Positions 35,133 to 45,121 are shown, counted from the first letter of the stretch. The stretch is 64,000 bases of DNA from Amycolatopsis sp. FDAARGOS 1241 (GCF_016889705.1 NZ_CP069526.1:124001-188000), one strand, 5' to 3'. Notes: generated by a model not told the origin, from the sequence alone. Numbers and translations are program-made.

Positions 35133-37670
35133 TCACAGCTTTTCGGCGAGCAGGTTCGCGCAGCGGATCAGCCCGATGTGCGAGTAGGCCTGCGGGTGGT
35201 TGCCCAGCGAGCGCTCGGCGATCGGGTCGTACTGCTCCGGCAGCAGGCCCGTGGGGCCCGCCGAGGCGACGATCTGCGTGAACAGCTCCTCGGCCTCGTT
35301 GCGCCTGCCGGTGATGAGATATGCCTCGATCAGCCAGGCGGCGCAGATGTGGAACCCGCCTTCGCCGCCGGGCAGGCCGTCGTCGCGGCGGTAGCGGTAC
35401 ACGGTGGACCCGCTGCGGAGCTCGGCTTCGATCGCCGTCACCGTCTTCTGGAAGCGCTCGTCGGCCGGGTCGATCAGGCCGGTCAGGCCCACGAACAGCG
35501 AGGCGGCGTCGAGGTCGGTGCCGTCGTAGGCCGTGGTGAAGGCCTGGACCTCGTCGTTCCAGCCGCGCGCCAGCACGTCGGCCTTGATGCGGTCGCGCAG
35601 CTTCGGCCAGGCGCTCGGCACGTCACGGCCGTACTCGTAGCCCAGCTTCACCGCGCGGTCGATCGTGACCCAGCACATCACGCGCGAGTACACCCGGTGG
35701 CGCGGCACGTGCCGCTCTTCCCAGATGCCGTGGTCCGGCTCGTTCCAGCGCCGCGTGACGGCCTCGGCCATCGCGCGCACCAGCTGCCAGTCCTCGTCAC
35801 GCAGCTCGCCGCGCGCGTCGGCCAGCGTGGTCACGAGCTCCACGACCGGGCCGAACACGTCGAGCTGCACCTGGTGGTTGGCGAGGTTGCCGACGCGCAC
35901 GGGCCGCGAACCCGCGTACCCGGGCAGCGACTCGATCACGGCCTCGGCGCCGATCACGCTGCCGGCCAGCGTGTACAGCGGGTGCAGCCGCTCCGGACCG
36001 GCCAAAGTGGACAGCACGCCGTGCAGCCACCGCAGGTAGCCCTCGGCTTCCTCGTTGGACCCGAGGTGCACCAGCTCGCGCACGGTCATGGCCGCGTCGC
36101 GGATCCAGCAGTAGCGGTAGTCCCAGTTGCGGACGCCGCCGATCTCCTCCGGCAGCGACGACGTCGCCGCCGCCAGCACGCCACCCGTGTCGGTGTCGAC
36201 GAGGCCGCGCAGCGTCAGTGCCGACCGGCGGACCAGCTCGGTCTGCACGGTCGGCAGCTTGAGCTTCGCGGCCCAGTCGCTCCAGTAGCGGCCCGCCCGG
36301 TCGCGACGGTCTATTTCGGACAGTTCATGGGGCTCGAGATCCGTGGTGCCGCATCGCAGTTCGAGCACCACGGGGTTCTCCGGCGTCGGCTCCACGAGCG
36401 CGGTGGCGGTGTCGTGCAGTCCGTCGGACGTGATGGTCCAGTCCACGCCGGCCGAGCGCAGGACGAACGGCTCCGACGTGCCCAGCACGCGCAGCCCGTC
36501 GCCCTCGGGGACGATCTTCACCGGCACGCCGCCGAACTCCGGCCGCGGCGCGAACAGCACGTCGGCGGCCGTCTCACCCGAGATCACGCGCACCATGTCC
36601 GTGCGGTGCGAAGGGCTTTCCGGCTCGAGGTAGTCGGTGACGAGCAACCGTGACCAGCGCGTCTCCACCGTCATCGTGTTCGGCAGGTAGCGCTGGCCGA
36701 GCGGCAGCCCGTTGCGGTGCGGCTTGATCGAGAAGCAGCCGGCGCTCGGGCCGCCCAGCAGGTCGGCGAACACGGCGGGCGCGTCCGGCCCCGGGTGGCA
36801 CAACCAGGTGAGCTTCGCGTCGGGCGTGACGAGGGCCACCGACCGCTCGTTGGCCAGCAGCGACAGCCGCTCGATGGGCGGCGCCGACTCGCCGTAGAGC
36901 CAGTTGCGCCGCTCCTCCAGCATGAACGCGAGCACCAGCGCGACGTCGACGGTGTCGGGCACGCGGTAGGTGGCGAGCGTCTCGCCCTCGCCCACCTTGA
37001 TGCCGAGGTCCGGACCGGACAGGCGCGCGAACGCCTTCTCGTCGGTCACGTCGTCGCCGAGGAAGATCGCGGCGGTGGCCCCCACCTGGTGGCGCAGGGT
37101 GTCGAGCGCGCGGCCCTTGTCCGTCTGGACCACCGCGAGCTCCACCACCTCCTTGCCGTCGGTGGTCGACACGCCTTCCCAGGTCGACGGACCTTCGTGC
37201 ACGGCCGCGAGCACCCGGCGACCGGCCTCGTGCTCGGCCCGGCGCACGTGGACCGCGATGCTCGCGGGCTTCACCTCGAGCGACACACCCGGCACCTCGA
37301 GCACCAGGTTCTCCAGCTCGGCTTCGAGCCGGCGGTGCAGTGCCCGCGCCTCGTCGTCGAGGGCGTGGATGAAGCCGATGTCGAACTCGGAGCCGTGGCT
37401 GCCGACCAGGTTCACCTCGGCGGGCAGGCGCGAGAGCGTCGCCAGGTCGCGCAGCGCGCGGCCCGAGATGACGGCCGTGGTGGTCTCGTGCAGGCCGGCG
37501 AGGGATCTGAGTGCGCCGACGGACTCCGGCAGCGGCCGGGCCTCGTCGGGGTTGGCGGTGATCGGGGCCAACGTGCCGTCGTAGTCGCAGGCGACCAGCA
37601 GGCGCGGGGTACGGGCGATCTGCACGATCGCGCGCCGTAGCTCCGCGGGCAACGCCTCGGCGGTCAACAC
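35133..37670 (-). CDS. Trehalose-6-phosphate phosphatase fused to a GH15-type trehalase
   Basis: An 845-residue bifunctional protein. Residues 1-255 form a HAD-type phosphatase with DYDGTLAPI (Asp29/Asp31), SGR, a Lys-bearing LEVKPASIAVHVRR and GDDVTDEKAF; this is OtsB. Residues about 265-845 are a GH15 glycosidase: NWDYRYCWIRDAAMT, then YEYGRDVPSAWPKL and the Glu-bearing GGEGGFHICAAWLIEAY. Actinobacterial GH15 members include trehalases. The same protein would release trehalose and cleave it. Otherwise the GH15 part may act on another alpha-glucoside. OtsA lies 36 bases upstream on the same strand. Confidence 0.9.
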   Translation of the reverse strand: MLTAEALPAELRRAIVQIARTPRLLVACDYDGTLAPITANPDEARPLPESVGALRSLAGLHETTTAVISGRALRDLATLSRLPAEVNLVGSHGSEFDIGFIHALDDEARALHRRLEAELENLVLEVPGVSLEVKPASIAVHVRRAEHEAGRRVLAAVHEGPSTWEGVSTTDGKEVVELAVVQTDKGRALDTLRHQVGATAAIFLGDDVTDEKAFARLSGPDLGIKVGEGETLATYRVPDTVDVALVLAFMLEERRNWLYGESAPPIERLSLLANERSVALVTPDAKLTWLCHPGPDAPAVFADLLGGPSAGCFSIKPHRNGLPLGQRYLPNTMTVETRWSRLLVTDYLEPESPSHRTDMVRVISGETAADVLFAPRPEFGGVPVKIVPEGDGLRVLGTSEPFVLRSAGVDWTITSDGLHDTATALVEPTPENPVVLELRCGTTDLEPHELSEIDRRDRAGRYWSDWAAKLKLPTVQTELVRRSALTLRGLVDTDTGGVLAAATSSLPEEIGGVRNWDYRYCWIRDAAMTVRELVHLGSNEEAEGYLRWLHGVLSTLAGPERLHPLYTLAGSVIGAEAVIESLPGYAGSRPVRVGNLANHQVQLDVFGPVVELVTTLADARGELRDEDWQLVRAMAEAVTRRWNEPDHGIWEERHVPRHRVYSRVMCWVTIDRAVKLGYEYGRDVPSAWPKLRDRIKADVLARGWNDEVQAFTTAYDGTDLDAASLFVGLTGLIDPADERFQKTVTAIEAELRSGSTVYRYRRDDGLPGGEGGFHICAAWLIEAYLITGRRNEAEELFTQIVASAGPTGLLPEQYDPIAERSLGNHPQAYSHIGLIRCANLLAEKL

Positions 37671-37705
37671 TCCTCCTCAGGAGGTCCAGCGCGGTACGGG
37701 GGAGG

Positions 37706-39148
37706 TCAGTCGACCGGCTCCGCACCCAGCGCCTGCAGGAACGAGCGCGCCCACCGGTCGACGTCGTGGGTGAGGACCTGGCGACGCATGGCGCGCATCC
37801 TGCGTCGGCCCTCGGCGGGGTCGAGCGTAATAGCAGCCACCAACGCGTTCTTCACCCCGTCCAGATCATGCGGGTTGACCAGGAATGCGCTGGTCAGTTC
37901 GGCAGCGGCGCCGGCGAACTCGCTGAGCACGAGCGCCCCGCCGAGGTCGTGGCGGCAGGCGACGTACTCCTTGCAGACGAGGTTCATCCCGTCGCGCAGA
38001 GGAGTCACCACCATGACATCCGCGGCGGAGAAGAACGCGGCGAGCTCGGTGCGGTTCACCGATTGGTGCAGGTAGTGCACGACCGGGTGACCCACGCGCG
38101 CGAACTCGCCGTTGATGCGGCCGACCATCTGCTCGATCTCGCCGCGCATGCGCTGGTAGTGCTCCACGCGCTCGCGGCTCGGGGTGGCGAGCTGCACGAA
38201 GGCGACGTCCTCGGGCTGCAGCCGCTCCTCGTGCAGCAGCTCGTGCAGCGCCTGCAGCCGCAGGTCGATGCCCTTCGTGTAGTCGAGGCGGTCGACGCCG
38301 AGCAGCACGGCCTTCGGGTTGCCGAGATCGCGGCGGATCTGCTTCGCGCGCTCGACCACGCCCTTGCCGCGCGCGACGCTGTCGAGGCCCGTCGCGTCGA
38401 TGGAGATCGGGAACGCCCCGACGCGCACGGTGCGGTCGCCGACCTGCACCATGCCCGGCCGCGACCGCACGCCGACGGCCCCGCGCGTCGGCTCGAGGCC
38501 GACGAGCTGACGGGCCAGCCACAGGAAGTTCTGCGCGCCGCCAGGGCGGTGGAAGCCGATGAGGTCGGCGCCGATGAGCCCGCGCACGATCTCCGCGCGC
38601 CACGGGAGCTGCATGAACAGCTCGACCGGCGGGAACGGGATGTGCAGGAAGAAGCCGATGCGCAGGTCGGGCCGCAGCTCGCGCAGCATCGTCGGCACCA
38701 GCTGCAGCTGGTAGTCCTGGATCCAGACGGTGGCGCCGTGGGCCGCGACTTCGGCGCTCGCCTCGGCGAAGCGGCGGTTGACCTTCACGTAGCTGTCCCA
38801 CCACGCGCGGTCGAACACCGGCGGCGCGACGACGTCGTGGTACAGCGGCCAGAGCGTGGCGTTGGAGAAGCCTTCGTAGTAGTCGCGCACCTCGGCGGAG
38901 GTGAGGGAAACGGGGTGCAGCACGAGACCGTCGTCGTCGAACTCCTCGACGTCGACGTCGGGCACGCCGGGCCAGCCGACCCAGGCGCCCTTGCGCGCTC
39001 GCAGGAACGGTTCGAGCGCGGAGACGAGCCCGCCGGGGCTCGCGGTCCAGCGCCGGCTGCCGTCCGCGGTGCGTTCGAGGTCCACGGGCAGCCGGTTGGC
39101 CACCACCACGAAATCGGCGGACGGTGCGGTCTTCTGCTCGTCAGTCAC
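37706..39148 (-). CDS. otsA: Alpha,alpha-trehalose-6-phosphate synthase
   Basis: A 480-residue GT20 enzyme. N-terminal [43 protein letters not shown], and C-terminal [19 protein letters not shown] with [14 protein letters not shown] (donor UDP- or GDP-glucose site), all intact. Makes trehalose-6-phosphate from glucose-6-phosphate. First gene of the otsA-(otsB-GH15) pair, so one transcript codes both synthesis and turnover. Confidence 0.95.
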   Translation of the reverse strand: MTDEQKTAPSADFVVVANRLPVDLERTADGSRRWTASPGGLVSALEPFLRARKGAWVGWPGVPDVDVEEFDDDGLVLHPVSLTSAEVRDYYEGFSNATLWPLYHDVVAPPVFDRAWWDSYVKVNRRFAEASAEVAAHGATVWIQDYQLQLVPTMLRELRPDLRIGFFLHIPFPPVELFMQLPWRAEIVRGLIGADLIGFHRPGGAQNFLWLARQLVGLEPTRGAVGVRSRPGMVQVGDRTVRVGAFPISIDATGLDSVARGKGVVERAKQIRRDLGNPKAVLLGVDRLDYTKGIDLRLQALHELLHEERLQPEDVAFVQLATPSRERVEHYQRMRGEIEQMVGRINGEFARVGHPVVHYLHQSVNRTELAAFFSAADVMVVTPLRDGMNLVCKEYVACRHDLGGALVLSEFAGAAAELTSAFLVNPHDLDGVKNALVAAITLDPAEGRRRMRAMRRQVLTHDVDRWARSFLQALGAEPVD

Positions 39149-39231
39149 TACAGCTGCTCCCTCGTCACCCGCGGGTCGCGGCCCCAGTGAAACCCTAGCG
39201 CGCGTGGAGTGACCGGCTGCTGATCAACCGG

Positions 39232-40785
39232 TTACTCCAATCGCCTCTCCGTCGGCTCCAACGGTCCCGCCATCCGCGGGCCGGCCAGCTTGCGCTCGAG
39301 CCTGCCGAGCCGCATCCGGACGGGTTGCGCGAGGTATTCGCCCAGGACAACGCCCGCTGCGAGCGCGAGCCCGATGGCGACGGCGGTCATGAGGGTGGAG
39401 AGATTGCCGCCGGGCTCGACGCCCAATTGGTATAGACCGCGATAGGTGGAAAGTCCGGGTAGCAGGGGGGTGATCCCGGACACGGCGACGACGAGCGGGG
39501 TCACTTTCAGCCGCCGCGCGAGCAGGCCGCCGCAGAAGCCGACGAGCGTGGCCGCGATGGCCGAGGCGCTCACGGCGTCGAGCTGCGTGAGCGTCAGCGC
39601 GCCGTAGACCAGCGCCCCGATACCGCCGGCGGCCGCGGCGACGAGCAACGCGCGCAGCGTGGAGTAGGAGGCGAGCGCGAAGCACGCGGCCGCGCCGGCC
39701 CCGCCGATCACGACGATCGGCAGCTGCTGCGGCGTCGAGCCGGTGACCTCGGGCAGCGGAGTTCGCGGCAACCCGAGCAGCACGGCGAGCTTCAGCGCCA
39801 GGACGACCCCGGAGATCAGGCCGGCACTCATCAGGGCCGTTTCCATCGTGCGGCCGGCGGCGGTGACGTTGTAGCCGGTGATCGCGTCCTGCACCGCCGA
39901 GACGGTGGAGAGCCCGGACAGCAGCACGGTGACGGCCGCGGCGACCACGAGCGTCGGCCGGTCCGTGGTGAGGACGTTGCTGCTGACTATCGCCATCGCC
40001 GACAGCGTGGCGACGAGACCGCCGACGACCTGCTGGAAGAAGAACGGCAGGTGGTAGCGGTTGAGGAACCGGCCGAGCCGGTCGATCACCGAGGAGATCA
40101 CGAACGCCACCACGGCGATGTCGGGGCCGCCGCCGAGCAGCAGGGTGATGAATGCGGCCAGCCCGCCCCACGCGATGGTCGCGACCCAGCGCGGGTACGG
40201 GTGCGGCGCCGACGTGATGCGCTCCAGCTCCGTGTGCGCCTCCTCGGCGCCCATGGCACCGCGGACGATCTTGCGCACGAGGATCTCGGCCTGCGTCAGC
40301 CGCGTGTAGTCGAGGCTGCGCGAGCGGACCACTCGCAGCGCCGTGACCGGCGCCAGTTCCGTGCCGCGGTGGCAGGTGACCGTGATCGACGTGAAGATCA
40401 CGTCGACCTCGCAGTGGGGAAGCCCGAGCGCGGAGGTGAGGGCGAGGATCGTGGCGGTGACGTCGGACGCGCCGGCGCCACTGGCCATCTGCACCTCGCC
40501 GATGCGCAGCGTCAAGTCGAGCACGAAGTTGACGGTCGCGTCGTCCGGCGGCTGCGGGCCCAGCGCCTCACCGCTGTCGACGGCCGGTTGTTCCGCCGTC
40601 GGCGCCTCCAGGATGTGCCACGCCCGCCGGCGCAACAGGTTCGGCCGGTGGCGTTGGTTCGACCGCGGCCGAGGAGGCTCCAGGATCGGCCACCGTCTGC
40701 GGTGCACCCCCTGGTCGGCGCGCTCGTTGATCTTCAAGATCGATCCCACCTCCTCGTCCGTGTGCTCGACGTTCCCGGGGACCAT
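39232..40785 (-). CDS. Threonine/serine exporter family protein (ThrE-like)
   Basis: A 517-residue protein: a long soluble N-terminus (about 1-200, with LRIGEVQMASGAGASDVTATI and the HCEVDVIFTSITVTC segment of the ThrE domain) and about ten membrane segments after VATIAWGGLAAFITLLLGG. Both halves of the Corynebacterium ThrE plan (N-terminal DUF1212 plus C-terminal DUF3815) are fused in one gene. It likely exports small amino acids, but substrate is not visible. Confidence 0.88.
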   Translation of the reverse strand: MVPGNVEHTDEEVGSILKINERADQGVHRRRWPILEPPRPRSNQRHRPNLLRRRAWHILEAPTAEQPAVDSGEALGPQPPDDATVNFVLDLTLRIGEVQMASGAGASDVTATILALTSALGLPHCEVDVIFTSITVTCHRGTELAPVTALRVVRSRSLDYTRLTQAEILVRKIVRGAMGAEEAHTELERITSAPHPYPRWVATIAWGGLAAFITLLLGGGPDIAVVAFVISSVIDRLGRFLNRYHLPFFFQQVVGGLVATLSAMAIVSSNVLTTDRPTLVVAAAVTVLLSGLSTVSAVQDAITGYNVTAAGRTMETALMSAGLISGVVLALKLAVLLGLPRTPLPEVTGSTPQQLPIVVIGGAGAAACFALASYSTLRALLVAAAAGGIGALVYGALTLTQLDAVSASAIAATLVGFCGGLLARRLKVTPLVVAVSGITPLLPGLSTYRGLYQLGVEPGGNLSTLMTAVAIGLALAAGVVLGEYLAQPVRMRLGRLERKLAGPRMAGPLEPTERRLE

Positions 40786-41481
40786 CGGCGGCCGCGCCCT
40801 GGCTGTTGCATACCCGGCGGAGTGGTGTGCACCACGTCTTGTGTCGATCGTCTCTCAATGCGGGGCGAGCCGCGCGGTTTCGAGGTCTGAGCTGGGGTTT
40901 CGGACCAGTGGGGTGATCGTGGTGACGGCGCTCGGGGCGGTCGTCGGGTTGTGCCGGCGTGGTTTGCGGAGGGCGCGGAGGCGTCACCCGGGGAGTACAG
41001 GTGTTGTCCATCTTGGCGCAGGAGTCGGCAACCCCCTTGGCTCAACCACCGACTGAACGGATCTCGGGTGTGGGCCCCGGTCGGCTCAGTCCTGATCGGC
41101 GCGCGGAAACCCTTGTGGAACCGGTTGCGAAATGGGTTCGTGCCGGGACTCGGATGGCTGAAATTGGCGGCTCAACTTTTCTGAGTTTGCGCTGGTAAGA
41201 ATGGGACTGTGCGCACGTAAATCGCGACTGATACCACCTGGTATTTGCTTGGTTCAAGGAGTGGTAATTGTTGATCTGTGCCGCTGATCACTCTTTCGTG
41301 CATTCCTGTATTTCATTTCGTAATGTGCCCGTGTTCTCGCGGTGACCTGCGGTCGGAAGTCGATCAGCGGCCGCACGCCGCCCGTCGGCCGAGGTGATAC
41401 CCCCGATCACCCGAACAGGCCGGACGGCGCGGGTCACCGCGGCAAGCCCCCCGACGGCCCCCGGAAGGAGCCCTCCCCGAC
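40786..41481. other. 700-base gene-free region upstream of the NlpC/P60 gene
   Basis: No gene supported. The part from about 41180 to 41340 is clearly less GC rich than the rest of the window, and the last 120 bases before the NlpC gene are C-rich with several short inverted stretches. The long leader would fit a regulated cell-wall gene, but the expected conserved core of the c-di-AMP riboswitch (GGGGGAACC) was not found. Confidence 0.4.
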
Positions 41482-42006
41482 ATGGCACCTCACCGTCTCG
41501 AAGATCGCCCGGAAACCGGGCCCTCGCACAAGCGGTACTTCGTCCGCGCCGCCCTGACGGCGACGGCGATGGCCGCCGCGATGGCCGCCACGGCCGGCCC
41601 GGTCCTGGCGAGCACCGCGACCGCCGCGACCCCGGCGCCGGCCTCGGCTACCGCGCAGGCCGGCAAGGGCGCCGCCGCGCTGGCCCGCGCACTCACCCAG
41701 CGCGGTAAGCCCTACGTCTGGGGCGCGGCCGGCCCGAACGCCTACGACTGCTCCGGCCTCGTCGTCTGGGCGTTCAAGCAGGTCGGCGTCGCCCTGCCGC
41801 ACAGTTCGCGGCTGCAGTCCGGGATCGGCACGCCCGTGTCGCGCGCGGCCCTGCAGCCCGGTGACCTCGTGTTCTTCTACAGCCCCGTGAGCCACGTCGG
41901 CATCTACGCCGGTGGTGGCAACGTCCTGCACGCCAGCCAGCCCGGCCAGCCGGTCAAGATCTCGCCGCTGGCTTCGATGCCGTTCCACAACGCTCGCCGG
42001 ATCTGA
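41482..42006 (+). CDS. Secreted NlpC/P60 endopeptidase
   Basis: A 174-residue exported protein: signal peptide (AALTATAMAAAMAATAGPVLA), then an NlpC/P60 domain with catalytic Cys in YDCSGLVVWAFKQVGV, His in SHVGIYAGGG and the third residue HAS. Cleaves D-Glu-mesoDAP bonds in peptidoglycan. GGAAGGAG lies 11 bases before the ATG. A short protein, catalytic domain only, so binding to the wall needs no extra domain or a partner. Confidence 0.92.
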   Translation: MAPHRLEDRPETGPSHKRYFVRAALTATAMAAAMAATAGPVLASTATAATPAPASATAQAGKGAAALARALTQRGKPYVWGAAGPNAYDCSGLVVWAFKQVGVALPHSSRLQSGIGTPVSRAALQPGDLVFFYSPVSHVGIYAGGGNVLHASQPGQPVKISPLASMPFHNARRI

Positions 42007-42128
42007 CGGCACCCGGCGCAGCGACACCCGGTCGCGCGGCCGCTTCGGCGCAGCCGCCTTCCGGGTGCCGCCGGGCCCGGCTGGGCCGATATACTGGCCT
42101 GCGCCCTCGCCTGGCGCGTGGGGCGCAG

Positions 42129-42204
42129 GCCGCTATAGCTCAGCTGGTAGAGCATCTGTCTTGTAAACAGAAGGTCAGGGGTTCGAGCCCCCTTGGCGGC
42201 TCCA
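42129..42204 (+). tRNA. tRNA-Thr (anticodon TGT)
   Basis: Folds as a complete cloverleaf: acceptor GCCGCTA/TGGCGGC, D-arm GCTCAGCTGGTAGAGC, anticodon arm TCTGT-CTTGTAA-ACAGA, T-arm AGGGG-TTCGAGC-CCCCT and encoded CCA. The TGT anticodon reads ACA. The gene directly precedes a gene-poor accessory stretch, a common integration point. Confidence 0.97.
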
Positions 42205-42370
42205 TTGCTGACCAGGGAGTTTCCCGTTGTGGAAATCTCCCTGGTCCGTTCCGTCTCAGTTGTCGTTCCAAGCGGCTACCGGTGGCTTTCCCCCGTCGTC
42301 TCCGGGCGGTCCGCCGAGCTGCGTAGCAAATGTCACACGCCGGCCGGGGTTATGCGCTAGAACAGAGCCC

Positions 42371-44224
42371 ATGGTCGCGCCCGCGTTCGACGCCTACGGC
42401 TACTCAGTTTTCGCGAGCGGCGCGAGCACCGATCGGTTCGTGGTGCTCAACGACGCGCCGTTGGGTGAAGGTGACGGTGCCGACCTGCTGGAGACGACTC
42501 CGGTCGCGCGCGGGCTCGCCGACCTCATCGTGGCGTCGCGTGCCGCCGCGCCGTTCGCGCTGGCCGTGGACGCCGCCTGGGGCATGGGGAAAAGCAGCTT
42601 GATGCGCAAGCTGGAGTCGACGCTGGCCGCCGAACCGGCGGTGTCGGTGGTGTGGTTCAACGCGTGGACGTCGGGGCAGGCCAGCGCGCTCGAGGGACTG
42701 ATCAAGTCCGTGCTGTTGCGCTTCGACCGCAACCTCGTGCGGCGGGCCGTGCGGTCGATCCAGCGGCGGACCCACCTGCTGGGGGTGCTGCGGGCGGCCG
42801 CGTTGGTGTCGGGCAGCGTGTTCGGTCTCGGTCGTCTCGTCGACGAGATCTGGCGGGCGCTGTCGGTCGATGCCCGGTCCCGCAACCAGATGAAGGGCGT
42901 GCTGCGCGACCTGTTCGCCGCGTGGCTGGCCAAGGGCGAGCGGGCGGGTGATCGCCGGCTGCTCGTGGTGTTCGTCGACGACCTCGACCGGTGCGCGGCC
43001 GAGCGCATCGTCGAGGTGTGCGAGGCGATCAAGCTGTACCTCGACGTGCCGGGCGTCGTGTTCGTGCTGGCCTGCGACCAGGCAGTGCTGTGGAAGGCCG
43101 TGCAGGGTTCGGCGCCCGAGGGCGAGCCGGCGGGTGCGGTCGAGTACCTGGAGAAGATCATCCAGATCAACTACCGGATCCCGCCGCCGAGTGCGGCTTC
43201 GGCGCTGCGGCTGGTCGACGGTTACCTGGAGCTGTCGCGGACCGCGGGCCTGTTCGACGACTCGATGAAGAGCGTGATCATCGAACGCTCCGGGCGGAAC
43301 CCGCGGCGGATCAAGCGGCTCATCAACAGTTTCGTGCTGGAGTACCACCTGAACCGGTCGTGGGACGAGCTCGGCGTCGCGAACCTCGTCCGGGTGGTGC
43401 TGCTGCAGCACTTCTACCCGACCTTCTACAGCATCCTCGTCAGCCCGCGCGAGGCGGACCCGATCCGGGACTTCCTGCGCTACCAGGAGTTCCGCGCGAA
43501 GGTCCGCCACGGCGAGACCGAGGACCGGCACGACTGGCGGGAACTGTTCGCGGACAAGCGACTCCGGCCACCCGATGCCGCCCAGGCGTCGCTCACCGAG
43601 TCGCTCGCCGAGCTCGAACGCGAGCTGCCGGCCCAGTTCCCGCTGCTGGCGGCCGACCGCGACTTCGTCGCCCTGCTCGAAAGCCTCGACGGGCCCGCCA
43701 ATTCGGACCAGTTCCGGCGGCTCCTGCGCAAGCCGCTGACCGGTGGCCCCGCGCTGCCCCTGCCAGACCCGGCGGACGTGGCGCTGTTCGCACAACCGCG
43801 GCAACCCCTGACGGCGACCGGCCGCGACGTCGATCTCGCCGGCGTGCGCGTGCTGTGGATCGACGACAACCCGGTCAGCAACCGCCGGGTGATCGAGCGC
43901 CTGTCGAATTCCGGGGCCATCGTGACGACGGCGACGGACCGCACGGCGGCCGTCGCGGCACTGCGTGAGGGCGAACCCGACGTCATCCTCTCCGACTTCA
44001 CCCGCGACGGCTATCCCTTCACCGGCGTCGACGACGTGGCCTACTTCCGCGAGCACGACCTCTACCACGGGCCGGTGGTCTTCTGCTCCGGTCAGCGGCT
44101 CCCGCAGCTGCTCCGCCGCGTCGAAGAGCTCGACGCGATCGGCCCGACCAACGACGAGAACGAGATCGTCCGCTGGGTGGCGCGCATCGCGGCGGAGAAG
44201 GCCGCGGCACGCACGCGCGACTAG
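42371..44224 (+). CDS. KAP-type P-loop NTPase fused to a C-terminal receiver-like domain
   Basis: A 617-residue protein. Walker A WGMGKSSL at 70-77 and Walker B DDLDRC at 203-208 (LLVVFVDDLDRC) fit the KAP NTPase family, whose bacterial members often have membrane segments between the two motifs; here only a weak hydrophobic segment lies near 135-157. Residues about 210-470 are helical, with NPRRIKRLINSF. From about 490 a response-regulator-like domain follows: Asp498/Asp499 (VLWIDDNP) and a possible phosphoacceptor Asp542 (VILSDFTRDG). No conserved Lys is clear. The KAP-plus-receiver plan is unusual. It starts 166 bases after tRNA-Thr. Function is not assigned. Confidence 0.88.
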   Translation: MVAPAFDAYGYSVFASGASTDRFVVLNDAPLGEGDGADLLETTPVARGLADLIVASRAAAPFALAVDAAWGMGKSSLMRKLESTLAAEPAVSVVWFNAWTSGQASALEGLIKSVLLRFDRNLVRRAVRSIQRRTHLLGVLRAAALVSGSVFGLGRLVDEIWRALSVDARSRNQMKGVLRDLFAAWLAKGERAGDRRLLVVFVDDLDRCAAERIVEVCEAIKLYLDVPGVVFVLACDQAVLWKAVQGSAPEGEPAGAVEYLEKIIQINYRIPPPSAASALRLVDGYLELSRTAGLFDDSMKSVIIERSGRNPRRIKRLINSFVLEYHLNRSWDELGVANLVRVVLLQHFYPTFYSILVSPREADPIRDFLRYQEFRAKVRHGETEDRHDWRELFADKRLRPPDAAQASLTESLAELERELPAQFPLLAADRDFVALLESLDGPANSDQFRRLLRKPLTGGPALPLPDPADVALFAQPRQPLTATGRDVDLAGVRVLWIDDNPVSNRRVIERLSNSGAIVTTATDRTAAVAALREGEPDVILSDFTRDGYPFTGVDDVAYFREHDLYHGPVVFCSGQRLPQLLRRVEELDAIGPTNDENEIVRWVARIAAEKAAARTRD

Positions 44225-44428
44225 CGCTGGACCGATGGCTGTCGCGTTCAAGGCGAACGTTCCCCGGTGCGATCGCGCTGAGCGGGCGGCGCTCGACGCG
44301 CTCCCATCCGGCCAGACCGTCGAGTTTCCGGGGCCCCGCAGTGCTCCCCGAAAATCGGGCGGATATGCCTGACCAGCGGCGATCATTCGTTGTCGGCCCG
44401 GAATCTTCAGCGGCAAGTACCGCGGTCC

Positions 44429-45121
44429 CTACCCAGGCAGTGGTGATGTCATCGTGGACGGAGCGGACCAGTTCTCAGTGTGTCCGATGAACATTTCGGC
44501 GACGTCGACGGGCCACCGGGGCTTGTCCACGACGTCGAACTCGGCGCAATACTCCAAAGGACTGGCCGTGGGGTGGGCACGGGGATGGCTCGCGACCTCG
44601 GCGAACTCAGCGACGACAAGGCCGAACATGGCGGCGCTGCCAGTGAGGAACAGCGTCCCAGCGTGCACGTGGTGCACGAAGCGGTCGCGATTCTCGCGGT
44701 GCCGGAGCTGGGGATAGTCCTGATCGAGGCGGGTCCGCACTGCTTCGTCAGGCAGGCCGACGGTCTGTGGGTGACCAGCGCCGAGGCTTCGCGGGATCCT
44801 CGGCCACGCCGAGGGCCGTAGGTGGAGCGAGTGGTGAACGAGGACCACATCCAACGCGGGCAGGTCAGCTTGCCGGTGCGAGTCGGTGTCCAGAGCGTTG
44901 CCCCGAAGGGGAAAGTAGAAGATCGAGCGCGGTGATCGGGCTGCCAACTCCCAGAGGCCGGCGAACTGTCTCGCCGTTGCCTGGTCCAGGCGTAGGTGGA
45001 AGCACGTGCGCGCATCGCGCAGTGTCGCGTGCAGGGGTCTGGGTCGCGGTTGGACGATCCGGTACTGCCTGGCGCCGAGCCGGACCTGGTGCCTGGTCAC
45101 GCGAAGTTTCACCGCCGCCAC
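44429..45121 (-). CDS. Hypothetical protein, unknown function
   Basis: A 230-residue protein read from GTG at 45121 (or 45112), with high GC3 through most of its length. Segments such as SPRSIFYFPLRGN, LDVVLVHHSL, RTRLDQDYPQLRHRENRDRF and FGLVVAEFAEVASHP look like a globular cytosolic protein. No known family was recognised. It is overlapped at its 5' end by the stop of a 52-residue upstream gene. The 204 bases from 44225 to 44428, after the KAP gene stop, hold nothing. Confidence 0.6.
   Translation of the reverse strand: MAAVKLRVTRHQVRLGARQYRIVQPRPRPLHATLRDARTCFHLRLDQATARQFAGLWELAARSPRSIFYFPLRGNALDTDSHRQADLPALDVVLVHHSLHLRPSAWPRIPRSLGAGHPQTVGLPDEAVRTRLDQDYPQLRHRENRDRFVHHVHAGTLFLTGSAAMFGLVVAEFAEVASHPRAHPTASPLEYCAEFDVVDKPRWPVDVAEMFIGHTENWSAPSTMTSPLPG

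Noticed and set aside
41340..41481. c-di-AMP (ydaO-type) riboswitch before the NlpC/P60 gene
   Set aside because: Expected from the gene type, but the conserved GGGGGAACC/GGTGAATC core is not present; only C-rich short inverted stretches.
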